Positions 24,930 through 33,613 of a DNA stretch of 41,366 nucleotides are shown piece by piece. Location: positions 1 through 41,366 of the forward strand of contig CANOTH010000006.1 in the NCBI GenBank assembly GCA_947570505.1, written 5' to 3'. How positions within the stretch are numbered: the first letter of the stretch is position 1; each line of letters starts with the position of its first letter. Below the pieces are notes generated by a model that was not told the DNA's origin, did no database searches, and worked only from the letters and a program-made list of their open reading frames with translations. The position numbers and the translations under genes are program-made. This DNA is from an uncultured Candidatus Saccharibacteria bacterium (GTDB lineage: Bacteria; Patescibacteriota; Saccharimonadia; Saccharimonadales; Saccharimonadaceae).

Positions 24930-26247
24930 TTTTCTTCATCCTTTCTCTAAATTGTAATTGGCGGTCGCGTGCTTCCTGTTTCATACTCTCAGTCCAGCTT
25001 TCTTTTCTGGAAGGGTGATGCCACGGTACCTCTATGATACGGCCGTCAGTCAATACGTAAATTAGCTGGTTGTGTGCTGGCACCTGTATTTCTTTAATAT
25101 GCTGAAGCAGCATCTCACGGTCTAATTCTGTTACGTTCAAAACTGCTAAGGTTATGCTAATGAGAATATTTTCTGGAATTTGCTGTGAGGGGCATTTACT
25201 TTTTCCATGAGTGTTATAGGTTTCACAAATCCAGACCGGCTTGGCATATTTACTGTTGTTATTGGCTGTTTTTCTCCGGTATGTCCGTCCACAAATTCCG
25301 CAGTATAGCATTCCTGTAAACAAATGTGGATCGGATGACCCATGTTTCCAGTAATAGGTTTCTTCGCGATGTTTTAACTCCAGTTGAACCTGTCTGAACG
25401 TTTCCCGGTCAATGATCGCTTCGTGATTATCCTTAACCAGATACATTGGAAGTTCGCCGTGGTTTATGACTTTTTTCTTACTGATATGGTCTGACTGATA
25501 GGTTTTCTGTAACAATAAATCGCCGACATACCGCTCATTGCGCAAGATCCCGTATATGGTGCTTATGCTCCAGAATTTACTGGACTTAGCTGGTATCCCC
25601 ATATTGGTGAGTTTTTTGGCGATGGCTCCCCTGCCCATTCCGGAGAGAAAATCCGTAAATATCATCTGAACAATCTGGGCTTCTTCCGGTACGACATAAA
25701 TCAGGCCATCCTTTAAACGATATCCCAGCATATTCCCATTTACAGGATGTCCCTGCTCGAACATTTTACGGATGCGCCATTTACAGTTTTCTGAGGCTGA
25801 CCGGCTCTCTTCCTGCGCAAAGGATGCCAAGAGCGTCAGCATCAGTTCGCCGTCCATGCTCATGGTGTGGATATTTTCTTTCTCGAAATAAATATCTATC
25901 CCCAAAGATTTCAGTTCACGTGCAGTTTCCAGTAGTGTCAGGGTATTGCGCGCCAGTCTGGTGACGGATTTTGTAATCACCATGTCAATTTTTCCATTTC
26001 TACAGTCTGTAAGCAGCCGTTGGAACTCTGGTCTGCCTTCTTTGGTGCCAGTCAGGGCTTCATCAGCATAGATTCCGGCAAGCTCCCAGTCCCCCCGATT
26101 ACCAATATAATTATTGTAATAACTGATCTGAACAGACAGTGAATGGAGCTGGGCATCTTTTCCCGAAGATACACGGGCATAAGCTGCAACTTTCTTGCGC
26201 TTTACAGGTGCAGGTGCGGTCTGATTTAGTTTTGTAATTTTTCTCAT
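24913..26247 (-). CDS. Large serine recombinase 2
   Basis: 444 aa. Same family: VAAYARVSSGKDAQLHSLSV (Ser near 27), ITKSVTRLARNTLTLLETA, NMGIPAKSSKFWSISTIYGI, zinc ribbon CGICGRTYRRK with a later CETYNTHGKSKC. After the ribbon only about 90 residues follow, so the long coiled coil of recombinase 1 is missing. In clostridial elements two or three such genes stand in tandem and may act together. Start behind GGAGG. 81 nt from the DUF4314 gene. Confidence 0.93.
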   Translation of the reverse strand: MRKITKLNQTAPAPVKRKKVAAYARVSSGKDAQLHSLSVQISYYNNYIGNRGDWELAGIYADEALTGTKEGRPEFQRLLTDCRNGKIDMVITKSVTRLARNTLTLLETARELKSLGIDIYFEKENIHTMSMDGELMLTLLASFAQEESRSASENCKWRIRKMFEQGHPVNGNMLGYRLKDGLIYVVPEEAQIVQMIFTDFLSGMGRGAIAKKLTNMGIPAKSSKFWSISTIYGILRNERYVGDLLLQKTYQSDHISKKKVINHGELPMYLVKDNHEAIIDRETFRQVQLELKHREETYYWKHGSSDPHLFTGMLYCGICGRTYRRKTANNNSKYAKPVWICETYNTHGKSKCPSQQIPENILISITLAVLNVTELDREMLLQHIKEIQVPAHNQLIYVLTDGRIIEVPWHHPSRKESWTESMKQEARDRQLQFRERMKKNGRNN

Positions 26248-26328
26248 AATACTGCCTCCATTTCGTTTTGGGTTTTCGCCACCCTAAAGTTGGAGGGGAT
26301 TCTAAAGAATCCCCTCATAAATAAGGTT

Positions 26329-26559
26329 CTACAGTTTTCTTATACGGTCGATGCCATAAACAACACCGAGGTGGGAGCCGCAGTCCCAGTCTACAAATAC
26401 AGTGCCGGTATCATCTACCAAATTGACTGTACCTTGTTCGCCGGGAGACAATCTGCTGTATGGGTCATCCATATTTATCAGCTCCACCCGACAGCCTTCA
26501 GGATACTGTTCCCGTATCCGTTCCACTGTTTTTTTGCTGGAAAAGCTGTTATTTCCCAT
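26329..26559 (-). CDS. DUF4314 protein
   Basis: 76 aa. KTVERIREQYPEGCRVELIN, then DDPYSRLSPGEQGTVNLVDD and GTVFVDWDCGSHLGVVYGID, is the full DUF4314 pattern, a small beta-barrel-like protein common in Bacillota conjugative elements and phages. Function unknown. The start MGNNS follows AAAGGAT and overlaps the preceding gene by 11 nt. Confidence 0.85.
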   Translation of the reverse strand: MGNNSFSSKKTVERIREQYPEGCRVELINMDDPYSRLSPGEQGTVNLVDDTGTVFVDWDCGSHLGVVYGIDRIRKL

Positions 26560-27301
26560 AAGGATTATCCTTTTTGTTTTCTGATTTGGGTGTATCAATG
26601 ACAGTAACTTCAAATGTAATCATTTCTGTGTTTGTCTCGGTCTGTTCTGGTCGGTGTCCTGATTTCCAGCTGCTGTTTCCGGTGAGGCTGCCAAGCAGTA
26701 TCTTTCTGGCTGTTTTATATTCATCGCCGATAAACCCCAGACGGATTAAGAAAAGACGCAGGGTAAATTTATCATTCTGGGTATTTTTTTCTTTTGCTGT
26801 GACACGTTTCTGTGTCCGCGCCATTTGACAGAGGGCGGTAGCTAACTGACAGTAAGCTTTTACCTCTCCTTCCAGCCCATGCAGGGTAAACCAGGGGAAT
26901 TTAAGGGAAGTGCCAGTGTCAATGATTTTAAGGGTGTCGGTCTGAAGCGCCTTCTTTAGTACAGTACTTTTGCTGGCAATAATCCTTTTGAGGTTCAAAA
27001 TCTTCTCATCGGTCAGTCCATTCTTTGGTAGCTCAACCGTGAGGGTATTAGTATCTGTCTCATCACTTGCAGGCTCATAACCCTGTTCCTTGAGGCAGTT
27101 AAGCAGCTGCTCAATTTTCTCAGGTTCTGTATCTTCCCGGAAGGACAGGATACCATTTTTATCGACACTACAGTAGCCGATGTCATAGGTAAAAGTCGGG
27201 GCTTTCAGGTAAACAGGAGCCTCACCTAATATATTGCTGACTGCCTGCACCAGTGCCTTGCGTTCTGCGCCTGTCCGGTTATAGCTATATTGAATGCTCA
27301 T
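26549..27301 (-). CDS. Virulence-associated-type protein of mobile elements
   Basis: 250 aa; resembles proteins annotated as virulence protein in clostridial conjugative elements (SIQYSYNRTGAERKALVQAV, PTFTYDIGYCSVDKNG, LPKNGLTDEKILNLKRIIAS). That name has no functional proof. Its C-terminal part (RLFLIRLGFIGDEYKTARKI, GNSSWKSG) matches the C-terminal end of the amidoligase gene of the same operon, so both seem to share one small domain. Start behind AAAGGAG. Soluble. Confidence 0.75.
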   Translation of the reverse strand: MSIQYSYNRTGAERKALVQAVSNILGEAPVYLKAPTFTYDIGYCSVDKNGILSFREDTEPEKIEQLLNCLKEQGYEPASDETDTNTLTVELPKNGLTDEKILNLKRIIASKSTVLKKALQTDTLKIIDTGTSLKFPWFTLHGLEGEVKAYCQLATALCQMARTQKRVTAKEKNTQNDKFTLRLFLIRLGFIGDEYKTARKILLGSLTGNSSWKSGHRPEQTETNTEMITFEVTVIDTPKSENKKDNPYGK

Positions 27302-27397
27302 AGCATTTACTCCTTTCTTTCTGGCTTACACTATCTATCACTCAGACCATGTAAAAAAGCAAGTCTGATGATCAGAATCATGTAAAAAATCTGTGGA

Positions 27398-27577
27398 CTA
27401 ACTGCGGCCGCCCCTAAGAATAAAATCTATGTATTCTTCACGGTTAGCCTGAATAAACACTACCAGTTCATAAAAGCCTTCACGGTTGGCAATATATTGG
27501 ACAGCATAGGCATCAAACATATTGGTTTCGGCTGTTGCCCGGATGGCTAAAATCTGCTGTTTAACGATTTCGGTCAT
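27398..27577 (-). CDS. DUF5049 protein
   Basis: 59 aa: MTEIVKQQILAIRATAETNM, then FDAYAVQYIANREGFYELVV and FIQANREEYIDFILRG. This matches DUF5049, found in Bacillota elements; function unknown. ATG 27577 lies behind GGGAG; a GTG three codons earlier is too close to it. Starts 6 nt after the end of the broken GGCT gene. Confidence 0.8.
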   Translation of the reverse strand: MTEIVKQQILAIRATAETNMFDAYAVQYIANREGFYELVVFIQANREEYIDFILRGGRS

Positions 27578-27582
27578 AGCAA

Positions 27583-28068
27583 TCACACTCCCTTCATGGA
27601 TTCATCTGCCGCCTGATGTAAAATGTTTTCATCAAATCCGGCACTTTTGTAGCCTGTCATAATCGTCTCAAGGTAGCCCGTGGATGGGACACCATAAGGA
27701 TGATTTTCCTCATTCATGATGTAGGCCATTGCAGAAATCTGTCTGTCATTCAGGATGATTTTTAGAGTCTCTTTGCGGTAAAGATATGGCCAGCCCTAAT
27801 AACGGTCAAGAGCCTGCTCATCCTGTGAACGGAGTTTCCAGACCAGGACTGGTACATGATATCCGGGGCTGCGTTCAATGGTAGTAACCGCAGAATTGTT
27901 AGCACCACGGAACATCAGCCGCCAGTTCTTCAGGATTGTCTGTCCGGCTACCTCTGCGGTGGGACAGCGGTGTGCCATCTGGGTGAGATTTAAGTTGGAA
28001 CCATAGGCGATATAAAATCTTTCTGTATGATTATTCAGGTTACTGGTTTTAGCTGGATTATTCTTCAT
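27583..28068 (-). pseudogene. Gamma-glutamylcyclotransferase-like gene interrupted by an in-frame amber
   Basis: The first 91 codons give a GGCT/AIG2-like start (RFYIAYGSNLNLTQMAHRCP, then VWKLRSQDEQALDRY) and stop at TAG (27796-27798). Translation in the same frame continues directly with GWPYLYRKETLKIILNDR and AYIMNEENHPYGVPSTGYLE for 70 codons to TGA at 27583-27585. The usual family text at the stop is RYEGWP, so a GAG to TAG change is likely. Alternatives are readthrough or a base error. In intact form it would cleave gamma-glutamyl amides, next to an amidoligase, a known pairing. Confidence 0.85.
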
Positions 28069-29020
28069 TGCTGTTTCCTCCACTTTCTACATGATGTGTG
28101 CTAATATGGCTTCTGACGTTCTCACGTGAGCCGTACCGCCAGGCAGCATTACCATCAAGGTGCTTGTACAGATGTTCCCGGCAACTCTTAAACTCATCGC
28201 CGATAAAACCGATGCGGTTTAAGTAGGTGCGCATGGCAAAACGTTCATTCTCTTCCTGGACTTTATGATATCTGGCACTTTTCTGTGTCAGTGCCTGATG
28301 ATTAAGTGCCAGGGCAAGGACAACATATGCCCTGATTTTTCCGGCATGCAGTGTGCCGTTAAACCCCCTGAGTTCTACAGTGTGATTTCCATGGAAGAAA
28401 CTGCGCAGGTTCAGAAAGTGATAACGGCTGTCATGATAATGCGTATTCCGGTTACGGGGATATCCCTCGTACCAGATATTCTCAACCTGCTTGAGGGATA
28501 CGGGTTTTACCTTGTTAATCCTCTCTACCAGATAGGCATCCATCTTTTTGCAATACCTTATCCTTTCCGGCGCAATCTGCAAGGCCTTATAGAACAGGTC
28601 ATTGCGGCTGGCAATGATATTGATGAAGTTGCGGATGCTTCTGGTCGTGTGTTCGTTTCCGTCCAGATGGATATGGATACCGCAGGAGTTATTGCAAAAT
28701 CCTCCGGCCTTCCTCAGCCTCCTGGCCAGTCCCTGCAAGGTGTCAATGTCCTCGCGGTAAAGCAGGATGGGGCTGACTAACTCCACACTATATTTGTTGT
28801 TAGCGGCGATAATCTGTCCGTTCTCTTTGCGCTGGCATTTGAGACTTCCATCATACATGAACTTCCAGATTCTCCCGTCTTCAGCCCGGACTTCGTAGAC
28901 TTCATAATATCCGCCCGTAAAGCTGGCGCTGCATCCGAGATAGCCTGCGGCGGTTTCTGCCGCTTTCTGACGGGTAATACCCGTAAATTCGATTTCGATC
29001 CCAAAACTCTTAGTAAACAT
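28058..29020 (-). CDS. Amidoligase family enzyme (COOH-NH2 ligase type)
   Basis: 320 aa. FGIEIEFTG at the start and VELVSPILLYREDIDTL, then FCNNSCGIHIHLDG and FHGNHTVELRGFNGTLHAGK, are the hallmarks of the amidoligase_2 family, glutamine-synthetase-like ATP-dependent enzymes that join carboxyl and amino groups, possibly on peptides or modified metabolites. Downstream lies the GGCT gene with an 11-nt overlap, the classical neighbour. A C-terminal extension (RTYLNRIGFIGDEFKSCREH, GNAAWRYG) is shared with the virulence-associated-type protein. Start behind AAAGGAGGG. Confidence 0.9.
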   Translation of the reverse strand: MFTKSFGIEIEFTGITRQKAAETAAGYLGCSASFTGGYYEVYEVRAEDGRIWKFMYDGSLKCQRKENGQIIAANNKYSVELVSPILLYREDIDTLQGLARRLRKAGGFCNNSCGIHIHLDGNEHTTRSIRNFINIIASRNDLFYKALQIAPERIRYCKKMDAYLVERINKVKPVSLKQVENIWYEGYPRNRNTHYHDSRYHFLNLRSFFHGNHTVELRGFNGTLHAGKIRAYVVLALALNHQALTQKSARYHKVQEENERFAMRTYLNRIGFIGDEFKSCREHLYKHLDGNAAWRYGSRENVRSHISTHHVESGGNSNEE

Positions 29021-29299
29021 TTGGCTCTGCCCTCCTTTTTTTGCAGCCTGATGTCAGTCGCTAAGAGGGCATCCTGCGATGCACCTCATGAACTGAGCGC
29101 ACCGTAGCTGCCAAAACTGTTAATTGGTTACTTTTAGCTTATAATCCTGATACCTCCTCTCAAACTCATTTATTCTGCCAGTTTGTCCAGATAAGACAGC
29201 AGGCATTGTATTTTGCGGTATATAGCTATAAAAAATGAGTAATATTGCCGCGCATATACCGCTGTTATAAGAAGCCGGCTACAAGTTAGCGCCTTGTCA

Positions 29300-29692
29300 T
29301 TATGGTAATCCCTCCCCGTAACGGCTGAGATTGTAGCAGTCCCGTCCGCAGTATCGGCGATTTTTATTTCCAAAACTGATAAACTTTTCTCCGCACTGGC
29401 GGCAGGTCAGGATATATGGCTGTTTATGCCGGCTGTGATTCCACCACGCATAGCGGCACTGGTCGCAACAGAAAATTCTTTTTCTGCCCCCGGAAATCTC
29501 GATAAGCGGTTTCCCGCAGTTTTTGCACGCAGCAACATCTGTATCCTTCATAGGAAGTGGTTTAAGGCCGCTGCGGCGGCAGATTGATTTAACTGTATTT
29601 TTGGACATGAGCAGCGATTCCGCAATTTCTGCATATGGCTGTCCCTGCTGGTACAGTGTCAGGACTGCCTGTTTCTTTATCTCCGGTGTCAT
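29300..29692 (-). CDS. HTH protein with two zinc-ribbon-like motifs
   Basis: 130 aa. First a helix-turn-helix (QAVLTLYQQGQPYAEIAESL, then MSKNTVKSICRR), then CKNCGKPLIEI...FCCDQCR and CRQCGEKF...YCGRDC, two zinc-binding ribbons. Likely a DNA-binding regulator of the mobile element; similar proteins occur in clostridial conjugative elements. Start behind AAAGGAG. About 280 nt separate it from the amidoligase gene; there I see only a possible second promoter region (29040-29299) and no further gene. Confidence 0.75.
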   Translation of the reverse strand: MTPEIKKQAVLTLYQQGQPYAEIAESLLMSKNTVKSICRRSGLKPLPMKDTDVAACKNCGKPLIEISGGRKRIFCCDQCRYAWWNHSRHKQPYILTCRQCGEKFISFGNKNRRYCGRDCYNLSRYGEGLP

Positions 29693-29784
29693 ATCGATTC
29701 TCCTTTCTCATTACCACTGCAAAATAATATAAATCATATAGATTTTCTCAATCCTGTCACCAAGTAGCATGTGCCCAAGCCCTG

Positions 29785-30261
29785 GGCGCAGCTAAACGGG
29801 TAAAGACCGGATTACCTGACAGAAGTTGTTTTGCTTTCCGCCTATTTTCTGTCCTTTATTTCTAGCTCCAGCCTGAGCAGATGCCTGCAAAGTTCGTCTG
29901 CCTCTTTGGCTGTTTTATAGTCCCCATTTTTTAATGCTTCATAGAAAGCTTCCCGTAGAAACGTGGTCAGACTGTTACAGTCAAGTGTGATATCTACATC
30001 AGCCTGCAGCAGTATTCCAGACACTTTTTCTATAATCAGCGCATCTATGTTTTTCATACGACAGTATTCTTCGCGGGGATAGCATTCATTTATAAAAGCA
30101 ATGATTCTTTCGTTTAGCATGGCTATGCTGCCCAGCAATGAAATAGCCTGGTTAGTAGTTGTTCGCATAGTTGTCTTCTTTGGATTAGATTAATTACTAA
30201 AAATTGCATCAAGCAAAACGGTTCTCCTGTTCTGGGTTCTGTCTGCCCGTTTAGCTGCGCC
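29785..30261. repeat. 16-bp perfect inverted repeats flanking the 108-aa gene
   Basis: GGCGCAGCTAAACGGG at 29785-29800 and its exact reverse complement at 30246-30261. The enclosed piece carries the whole gene 29842-30168 and nothing else. Confidence 0.85.
29842..30168 (-). CDS. Hypothetical element protein, 108 aa
   Basis: Not recognised. Soluble and helical, with MLNERIIAFINECYPREEYC and a C-terminal DELCRHLLRLELEIKDRK. The Shine-Dalgarno is weak (AAAGAAG). It lies between the Replic_Relax and HTH genes and is enclosed by 16-bp inverted repeats. Its place in a conserved type of operon suggests a mobile-element accessory role. Confidence 0.6.
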   Translation of the reverse strand: MRTTTNQAISLLGSIAMLNERIIAFINECYPREEYCRMKNIDALIIEKVSGILLQADVDITLDCNSLTTFLREAFYEALKNGDYKTAKEADELCRHLLRLELEIKDRK

Positions 30262-30286
30262 AGAGGTTTGGATACAGCCAGGTGGT

Positions 30287-31237
30287 CTAGCACAGCATGT
30301 CTCCTTCGCCTCCCTGACAGATAAGTTCTTCCAGTTCATCAGCAGTGATTACCGCAAACAGTCGTGGCTGTTTATCAAAAGCTGCGCGGATATGTTCCAG
30401 CAGATGCTGCTTTCTTACGGTGTCCGGCACAATCCAGACAGTTAAGGGAAAGACACCTGATTCTTTCTGTTCCAGACCACTGCGGTAATACTGGTGGTAT
30501 CTTCTGCATTTTTCTATCACTTTGGTGGGCGATTCCGTATCAAGGTCTATTTCCAGAAACCAACGGTCTTCATATTCACCGGATACCGTAATGGCATAAA
30601 GATCAGGTTTAAGGGAAAGACAGATCCCGCGGTCACTGTAAGACCGCCAGCATTCCGGCTCCGGCTGTAACTCAGCCAGCTCCATCTGATGTTTACGGCA
30701 TAGTTCCATGAGCTGTATGGAAACTTCGGCAACTGCAAGGGTGTGTGCCAGAAAATAGGGGGAAGGCTCAAAGAAGCGTCTGTTTGCCGCCTCTTTCTGG
30801 TCATGTAGCCGCAGCAGTCGTTCTCCGGCATGGGAAAGATACCAGATAAGCGAACTCGACCCAGCCCTCACTCCGCCAATCCGCCGGGATAAAGTGTCAA
30901 TCAGTCCTAATTCCTTTAGCTTTTTGAGGCAGCGGCTGGCAGCTCTCAGGGCGGCGGTAGAAGTAACAGCCTCCATGAACACCAGTCTCTGCACCTGCCC
31001 TGTCATCAGGTAGCGATGCCGCTGGATAGCAAGAAGCGCCTCCTTATCTTGGGCTTTCAGGCATGCGTCCAGTTCCTCAAGCTGCCGACGGGAAAGCCGG
31101 TGCCTCCCACCAGCGGGAGTATCAGTAGCAGAAGGGGGATTACAATATGAATCGCATACCTTATATCGGGAAAAGTCCGTAAGCTGGGGCTTTCTGGGTT
31201 CTGTTTTACTGTCCTGGCTGGTCATACGGTTAGTCAT
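30287..31237 (-). CDS. Replication-relaxation (Replic_Relax) family protein
   Basis: 316 aa. RHRLSRRQLEELDACLKAQD, then LLAIQRHRYLMTGQVQRLVF with a winged-helix pattern, AASRCLKKLKELGLIDTLSR and FLAHTLAVAEVSIQL, later FLEIDLDTESPTKVIEKCRR. This is the Replic_Relax family linked to plasmid replication or transfer in Gram-positive elements. It overlaps the coupling protein gene by 4 nt (ATGA), so translation is coupled; together they may recognise and deliver the element DNA. Start at MTNRM behind GGAGG. Confidence 0.85.
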   Translation of the reverse strand: MTNRMTSQDSKTEPRKPQLTDFSRYKVCDSYCNPPSATDTPAGGRHRLSRRQLEELDACLKAQDKEALLAIQRHRYLMTGQVQRLVFMEAVTSTAALRAASRCLKKLKELGLIDTLSRRIGGVRAGSSSLIWYLSHAGERLLRLHDQKEAANRRFFEPSPYFLAHTLAVAEVSIQLMELCRKHQMELAELQPEPECWRSYSDRGICLSLKPDLYAITVSGEYEDRWFLEIDLDTESPTKVIEKCRRYHQYYRSGLEQKESGVFPLTVWIVPDTVRKQHLLEHIRAAFDKQPRLFAVITADELEELICQGGEGDMLC

Positions 31238-33396
31238 AAGCGCTTCCTCCTTCCAATAGCTGCGCCCTCCCATTCCTCTTCGGGAATACATCCATCGGCA
31301 AACATTTTGAGGTATTCTTCCTCAACCTGGCTGGCGGGTATGCCATAAGCTGACTGGCTCAGGGCTTTAAGCTCGGCCGCCTCCCTGATGGCAGGAATGG
31401 GCGGCAGAGTGCGTCCCCTCACCCAGCCGGTATTACGTCCGCCGGACTGGAATGAAGTATAAATCTCATAACGTGGTAAGCTCATAAAATCTTCTGGTGT
31501 CAGTTCTGGTGCCATCGCCGCAAAATCTTTTGCATCCTTAGCATTTAATCCGAACACAATTTTGTTCCTGGCATTCGCATCAATTCCTGCCCGTATTTCT
31601 GTAGGCAGCTGGTCGCGGTACTGATGAGCCAGTGTCAGTGCCATGCCGAGTCCTCTGGCCTGGGCTAATGCGTCCGACAAGTCTGTAGGAAGGCTGAGGT
31701 AATTCTGCAGCTCATCTATATATACTCCAACAATGTGCCTGCGCTCCGGCGGCACGTTTGCCCGCGAAAGTGCCAGTGTCCAGGTTAAGCCGACAATGAG
31801 GCTGCCGATGAGCCGGGCTGATTCACTCCCTATCAGACTTTTGTTCAAGGGTACGAGTACAATTCTGCGTTTATGGAACAGGTCTGTCAGATTGAACTTT
31901 GGTTTTGCCTGTCCGAGGACACTGCGCAGCCCTTTGCGGAATAAGAGCTGGCGCAGCTTGTTTAGGACAGGTTCGATCCACTGGTGGCGCTCAGTCTCCC
32001 TAAGGGCATCAAACTGCTCCCAGAATGGGCAAAGAGCAACTTTGTCTTTCACTTGGCCGGTGATTTTTTGGCGGAAACCATCATCTGTGAGCAAAGGCGG
32101 CAGCCAGAGAAGTGTAGCGCCGTCTATATCCGCCAGTGTTATCAAGGCAGCGCTGAGCACATCCTGGATCCTTACACCCCATGAGTCTGACCATATTTCT
32201 TTCAGGACACCCAAAACGGCATCGGCAATTAAAGCCGGATTTCCATAGTCCCTGAATGCCAGAGGGTTAAAGCCTGCCGGGCAAGGATCGGATGGGTCGA
32301 GTACTACCACCTCATCTGTCCGCTTTTCTGGAATTCTAGCCAAGATATCATTAACCATATCTGTTTTGGGATCAATGACGAGTACACTCCGTCCAGCCCT
32401 GATATCCGCTAAAATCAGATGCTGCATCGCTGTGGATTTACCGCTGCCCGTCGGTCCGATCAAATGTACGTGTTCCAGTCCATCACGTGGAGAGATACTG
32501 AGTTTTTTAGGTGCTGCGATATCCATGCTGATGGCGAAACTGCGGTCATTCTGTAAATTAGTTGGAGTCCTGTACCATTCAGGCGGCAATGTCAGTTTAG
32601 GGTGAAGTCCCGGAAGTCCGGGCAGTTCTTCCTCGCCTGTCGGAAGTAGCAGGAAGTTTGCCAGTTCTTTAATTGATAATCGTAAAGGGAAGTGCCAGGG
32701 GATATGGGCAGTGTTGAGATGAATGGGGTTTTCTACTTCTTCACTGATTCGTACCCCGGCGGATTCCAAGACTTTAAGGGCACTGATGATACTTCGACAG
32801 TGCGTAGCGGCTCCGCTTCCAGCAGATCCAATCCGTACTATAGTCTGGAAAGCCTGCTGTTCGGCTTTCTCTCTGATGGTTTTACGGCTCTCTGCTGAGG
32901 CTTTTTCTACATCTCCAAGTATGACACTGAGCCACGAGGCATGGGGGTCAGACAGGTTGTTCGAAACTGGGGAGGGGGCATAAGCCCGTCCCAGAATTAC
33001 CTGTAATACCGTTTCTGTATCCCCCTTACTTTCTGTCAATGCTGCCAGTCCTGCCCGTACCACCGCTTTGGTCATGTCTGTCCGAAGCGATAGTGATGGA
33101 TGACTGATTTTGAGCTGTCTTGCGGTATCAACTAAAGAACGGTCATTTACACGGATGTTGCTAAACTGGGCTTCCCCATGTGCCTTAAAGACTGCTTCAA
33201 TACTGTGAATGTATTGCTGGTCAGCCCCCAAAAGATAGCTGACTGTTCCTTTTCTCCCTCTTACTTCCAAGATGACTACTCCACGGGGCGAGAGGGCGGC
33301 CAGATGGGAAAGAACTTCCCAGACAGTTTCCAGTTCATAAGGTCTGTGTAAGTAGACCTCCCTCCAGCAGATGTTTTCTATTTTGTGTTTTCTCAT
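31234..33396 (-). CDS. VirD4/TraG-like type IV coupling ATPase
   Basis: 720 aa. Walker A GPTGSGKST at residues 314-322, then VLVIDPKTDMVNDI, Walker B-type VYIDELQNYL, and ALAQARGLGMALTLAHQYRD with RNKIVFGLNAKDAKDF, all as in conjugation coupling proteins. The N-terminal 300 residues are not membrane-like, so it lacks the usual VirD4 anchor; a separate 65-aa membrane protein is encoded just upstream and could replace it. It would bring DNA to a transfer channel, possibly one from another element, as no VirB4 gene is visible. Start MRKHK behind AAAGGAG. Confidence 0.9.
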   Translation of the reverse strand: MRKHKIENICWREVYLHRPYELETVWEVLSHLAALSPRGVVILEVRGRKGTVSYLLGADQQYIHSIEAVFKAHGEAQFSNIRVNDRSLVDTARQLKISHPSLSLRTDMTKAVVRAGLAALTESKGDTETVLQVILGRAYAPSPVSNNLSDPHASWLSVILGDVEKASAESRKTIREKAEQQAFQTIVRIGSAGSGAATHCRSIISALKVLESAGVRISEEVENPIHLNTAHIPWHFPLRLSIKELANFLLLPTGEEELPGLPGLHPKLTLPPEWYRTPTNLQNDRSFAISMDIAAPKKLSISPRDGLEHVHLIGPTGSGKSTAMQHLILADIRAGRSVLVIDPKTDMVNDILARIPEKRTDEVVVLDPSDPCPAGFNPLAFRDYGNPALIADAVLGVLKEIWSDSWGVRIQDVLSAALITLADIDGATLLWLPPLLTDDGFRQKITGQVKDKVALCPFWEQFDALRETERHQWIEPVLNKLRQLLFRKGLRSVLGQAKPKFNLTDLFHKRRIVLVPLNKSLIGSESARLIGSLIVGLTWTLALSRANVPPERRHIVGVYIDELQNYLSLPTDLSDALAQARGLGMALTLAHQYRDQLPTEIRAGIDANARNKIVFGLNAKDAKDFAAMAPELTPEDFMSLPRYEIYTSFQSGGRNTGWVRGRTLPPIPAIREAAELKALSQSAYGIPASQVEEEYLKMFADGCIPEEEWEGAAIGRRKRL

Positions 33397-33412
33397 AACC
33401 CACTCCTTTCTG

Positions 33413-33610
33413 CTACCATTTTCCCATGCCACTGCGAATGAACTTCCAGATGCGCCAGCCGATAATGATAGCAAGCAATATGGCGGCAATAATCAGCAGT
33501 ACCGGCCAGATTTCTATCAGAATGTTGATGCCTGCGCGGATTAAGAGAATACTGAGCAGGAAGATAAAAGCACATTCCAGCAGGCGGTTTAATAATCCTT
33601 TTGGCTCCAA
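33413..33610 (-). CDS. Small membrane protein, 65 aa, TTG start
   Basis: Two hydrophobic stretches, FIFLLSILLIRAGINILIEI and WPVLLIIAAILLAIIIGWRI, then a basic tail WKFIRSGMGKW. The TTG at 33610 is chosen because AGGAGG lies 8 nt upstream; an ATG 6 nt earlier starts a different frame without membrane pattern. It sits between the MT-A70 gene and the coupling ATPase, and may serve as membrane partner of the latter. Confidence 0.65.
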   Translation of the reverse strand: MEPKGLLNRLLECAFIFLLSILLIRAGINILIEIWPVLLIIAAILLAIIIGWRIWKFIRSGMGKW

Positions 33611-33613
33611 ACA

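Noticed and set aside
26247-26329. Attachment site between recombinase 2 and DUF4314
   Set aside because: No direct repeat with the flanks is visible; serine recombinase cores are too short to call by eye.
29170-29373. 67-codon minus-strand frame behind the HTH/zinc-ribbon gene
   Set aside because: It overlaps the real gene in another frame and has no start signal.
31733-32983. Plus-strand frames opposite the coupling ATPase
   Set aside because: Antisense shadows in a GC-richer gene.
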